DNA of 64,000 nt, taken from Bombyx mori (Eukaryota > Arthropoda > Insecta > Lepidoptera > Bombycidae). The translations under genes were made by a program, and so were the position numbers. This document shows positions 63,111-64,000 of this stretch, one piece after another. The stretch is from the NCBI RefSeq assembly GCF_030269925.1, contig NC_085132.1, positions 1,448,501 through 1,512,500 of the forward strand, read 5' to 3'. How positions within the stretch are numbered: position 1 is the first letter of the stretch; the number at the start of each line of letters is the position of its first letter. Below the pieces are notes generated by a model. That model searched no databases and was not told where the DNA came from. It saw only the letters and a list, made by a program, of their open reading frames with translations.

Positions 63111-63501
63111 GTGCCTTGGCAAGTACCATTAAAAGTTTGCGCATTTGATCAGGATTGTAAAATGGTACAATATTTGTTAGTTTTATACTTAAAAAACTAG
63201 TAAAAAAAAACCTCGAGTAACCCGATTTTTGCTAACCCAAAAAGTTGTGAAAGGGGGCTAGACGGAAAAATTCTTACGAAAAGTTGTCACGACACTTTTT
63301 AGATCCGTCATTCTGACCAATCAACGTGTAGGCGCTTATCGCGTGACATTGCTCGTATCCGATTGGTCCGCGTAATGAGTACAGTTTCTCGAGATAGCGT
63401 TTCAACAAAAGTAATTTAGTTCATAGTATTGTTTTTTTCTTCTTCATAATGCCGTAATTTATTATTATAACTTAAAAAAAAATTACAATTCCTTCACTAA
63501 T
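63111..63501. other. Unassigned DNA
   Basis: Nothing recognised. Confidence 0.3.
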
Positions 63502-63546
63502 TAATCGAAAGGACCTTCGTTCCATCTGGGTGTCCCTTGACACCTC
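63502..63546 (-). repeat. Element X terminal fragment
   Basis: GGACCTTCGTTCCATCTGGG and TGTCCCTTGACACC resemble the outer end seen at 4.03-4.07 kb. Confidence 0.35.
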
Positions 63547-63609
63547 TGAAGTTTTTTTATTTATTATTGCATAGTGAATAGGTACGGAATAAAACTATAT
63601 TCAATAGAA

Positions 63610-63698
63610 TTCTGGTAGTTGCCTGCGTGATTCGAACACTGGTACTGTCGCATCGGTCAATACACCGAACGTCTTATCCCTTAGACCACGACGAGTTC
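63610..63698 (-). mobile_element. Bm1: Bm1 tRNA-like head only
   Basis: TGATTCGAACACTGGTACTG, GACCGAACGTC region as ACACCGAACGTCTTATCC, and TTAGACCACGACGAG. The third isolated head in the window. Confidence 0.72.
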
Positions 63699-63974
63699 TA
63701 AATGATAATACTCAGACAGGTTCTCTACTATTTAAGGCTTCGAAGCAAGCTCAATGTAATATCGAAGCTTATATAAGCCAAAACTCAAGTAAGAACACGC
63801 TTGAACGATTGGAGTTGTATAACAAAATTTGATAGAGCAAAACAGGCGTGTTTTGTTTTGATTTGATATATCAAACGTCAATTTCAGATATTGTTTCGTG
63901 TTACGCGTCGGATAATGTAATGGATTCTTCTGTTATTTCTTCCGTTTTCGCGAGTCTTAGATATAATTAAGATT

Positions 63975-64000
63975 ACTAGTGGTCGCCCGGTAGTCGAAAT
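63975..64000 (-). mobile_element. Helitron H1 3' end cut by the window edge
   Basis: CTAGTGGTCGCCCGGTAGTC is the reversed H1 terminus; the rest lies beyond the window. Confidence 0.6.

Overview
This window is silkworm-type lepidopteran DNA (Bombyx mori or a very close relative) made almost entirely of transposable elements and their relics. The strongest clue is a SINE with a tRNA-like head (reading about ...TGGCCTAAAGGATAAG... then GTGTTCGAATCCC), a conserved body and an A-rich tail after AAGCAATAAA. I recognise it as Bm1, and about 30 full or partial copies are scattered over the window. Helitrons with TC...CTAG ends, RTE-, Jockey- and R4/Dong-type LINE tails, a DD37D mariner and a BEL/Pao LTR element fit the same lineage. 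I found no convincing host protein gene, tRNA, rRNA or CRISPR. Assignments come from reading motifs and comparing copies inside the window; no database was searched.

Layout. 0-13 kb: truncated LINE tails, Bm1 copies, a short inverted-repeat element (5.9-6.3 kb) and several non-autonomous Helitrons. 13-17.5 kb: a probable LTR (13.33-13.71), a Helitron split by a 317-bp element, and a 1.37-kb Helitron with an internal minisatellite. 19.7-23.6 kb: two Helitrons joined end to end. One holds a nested inverted-repeat DNA element; the other is an internally deleted autonomous copy with a broken PIF1-type helicase gene. 25.6-27.4 kb: a multi-layer nest of LINE, RTE, Bm1 and Helitron with visible target-site duplications. 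29.2-31.7 kb: a mariner with intact TIRs and TA duplication, a 280-bp MITE, a Helitron 3' end and a Dong/R4-type LINE tail between TTA repeats.

33.5-40.3 kb is a structurally complete BEL/Pao retrotransposon: LTRs of 1005 and 990 bp, GTTTC duplication, tRNA-Tyr-type primer site, polypurine tract, gag-protease, RNase H and integrase. Its reverse transcriptase is deleted and frameshifted. A tandemly amplified inverted-repeat element follows at 40.45-41.0 kb. 48.1-51.7 kb is a 5'-truncated Jockey-type LINE with endonuclease and RT, broken by one frameshift in a C run and inserted with a 12-bp duplication into an older tRNA-derived SINE. The rest is further Bm1, RTE, Helitron and MITE relics separated by AT-rich DNA in which I see no gene.

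The coding pieces belong to independent transposons and do not form one pathway. What the window offers is a layered insertion record: several duplications, one pre-insertion site and one pair of identical copies allow relative dating of insertions.
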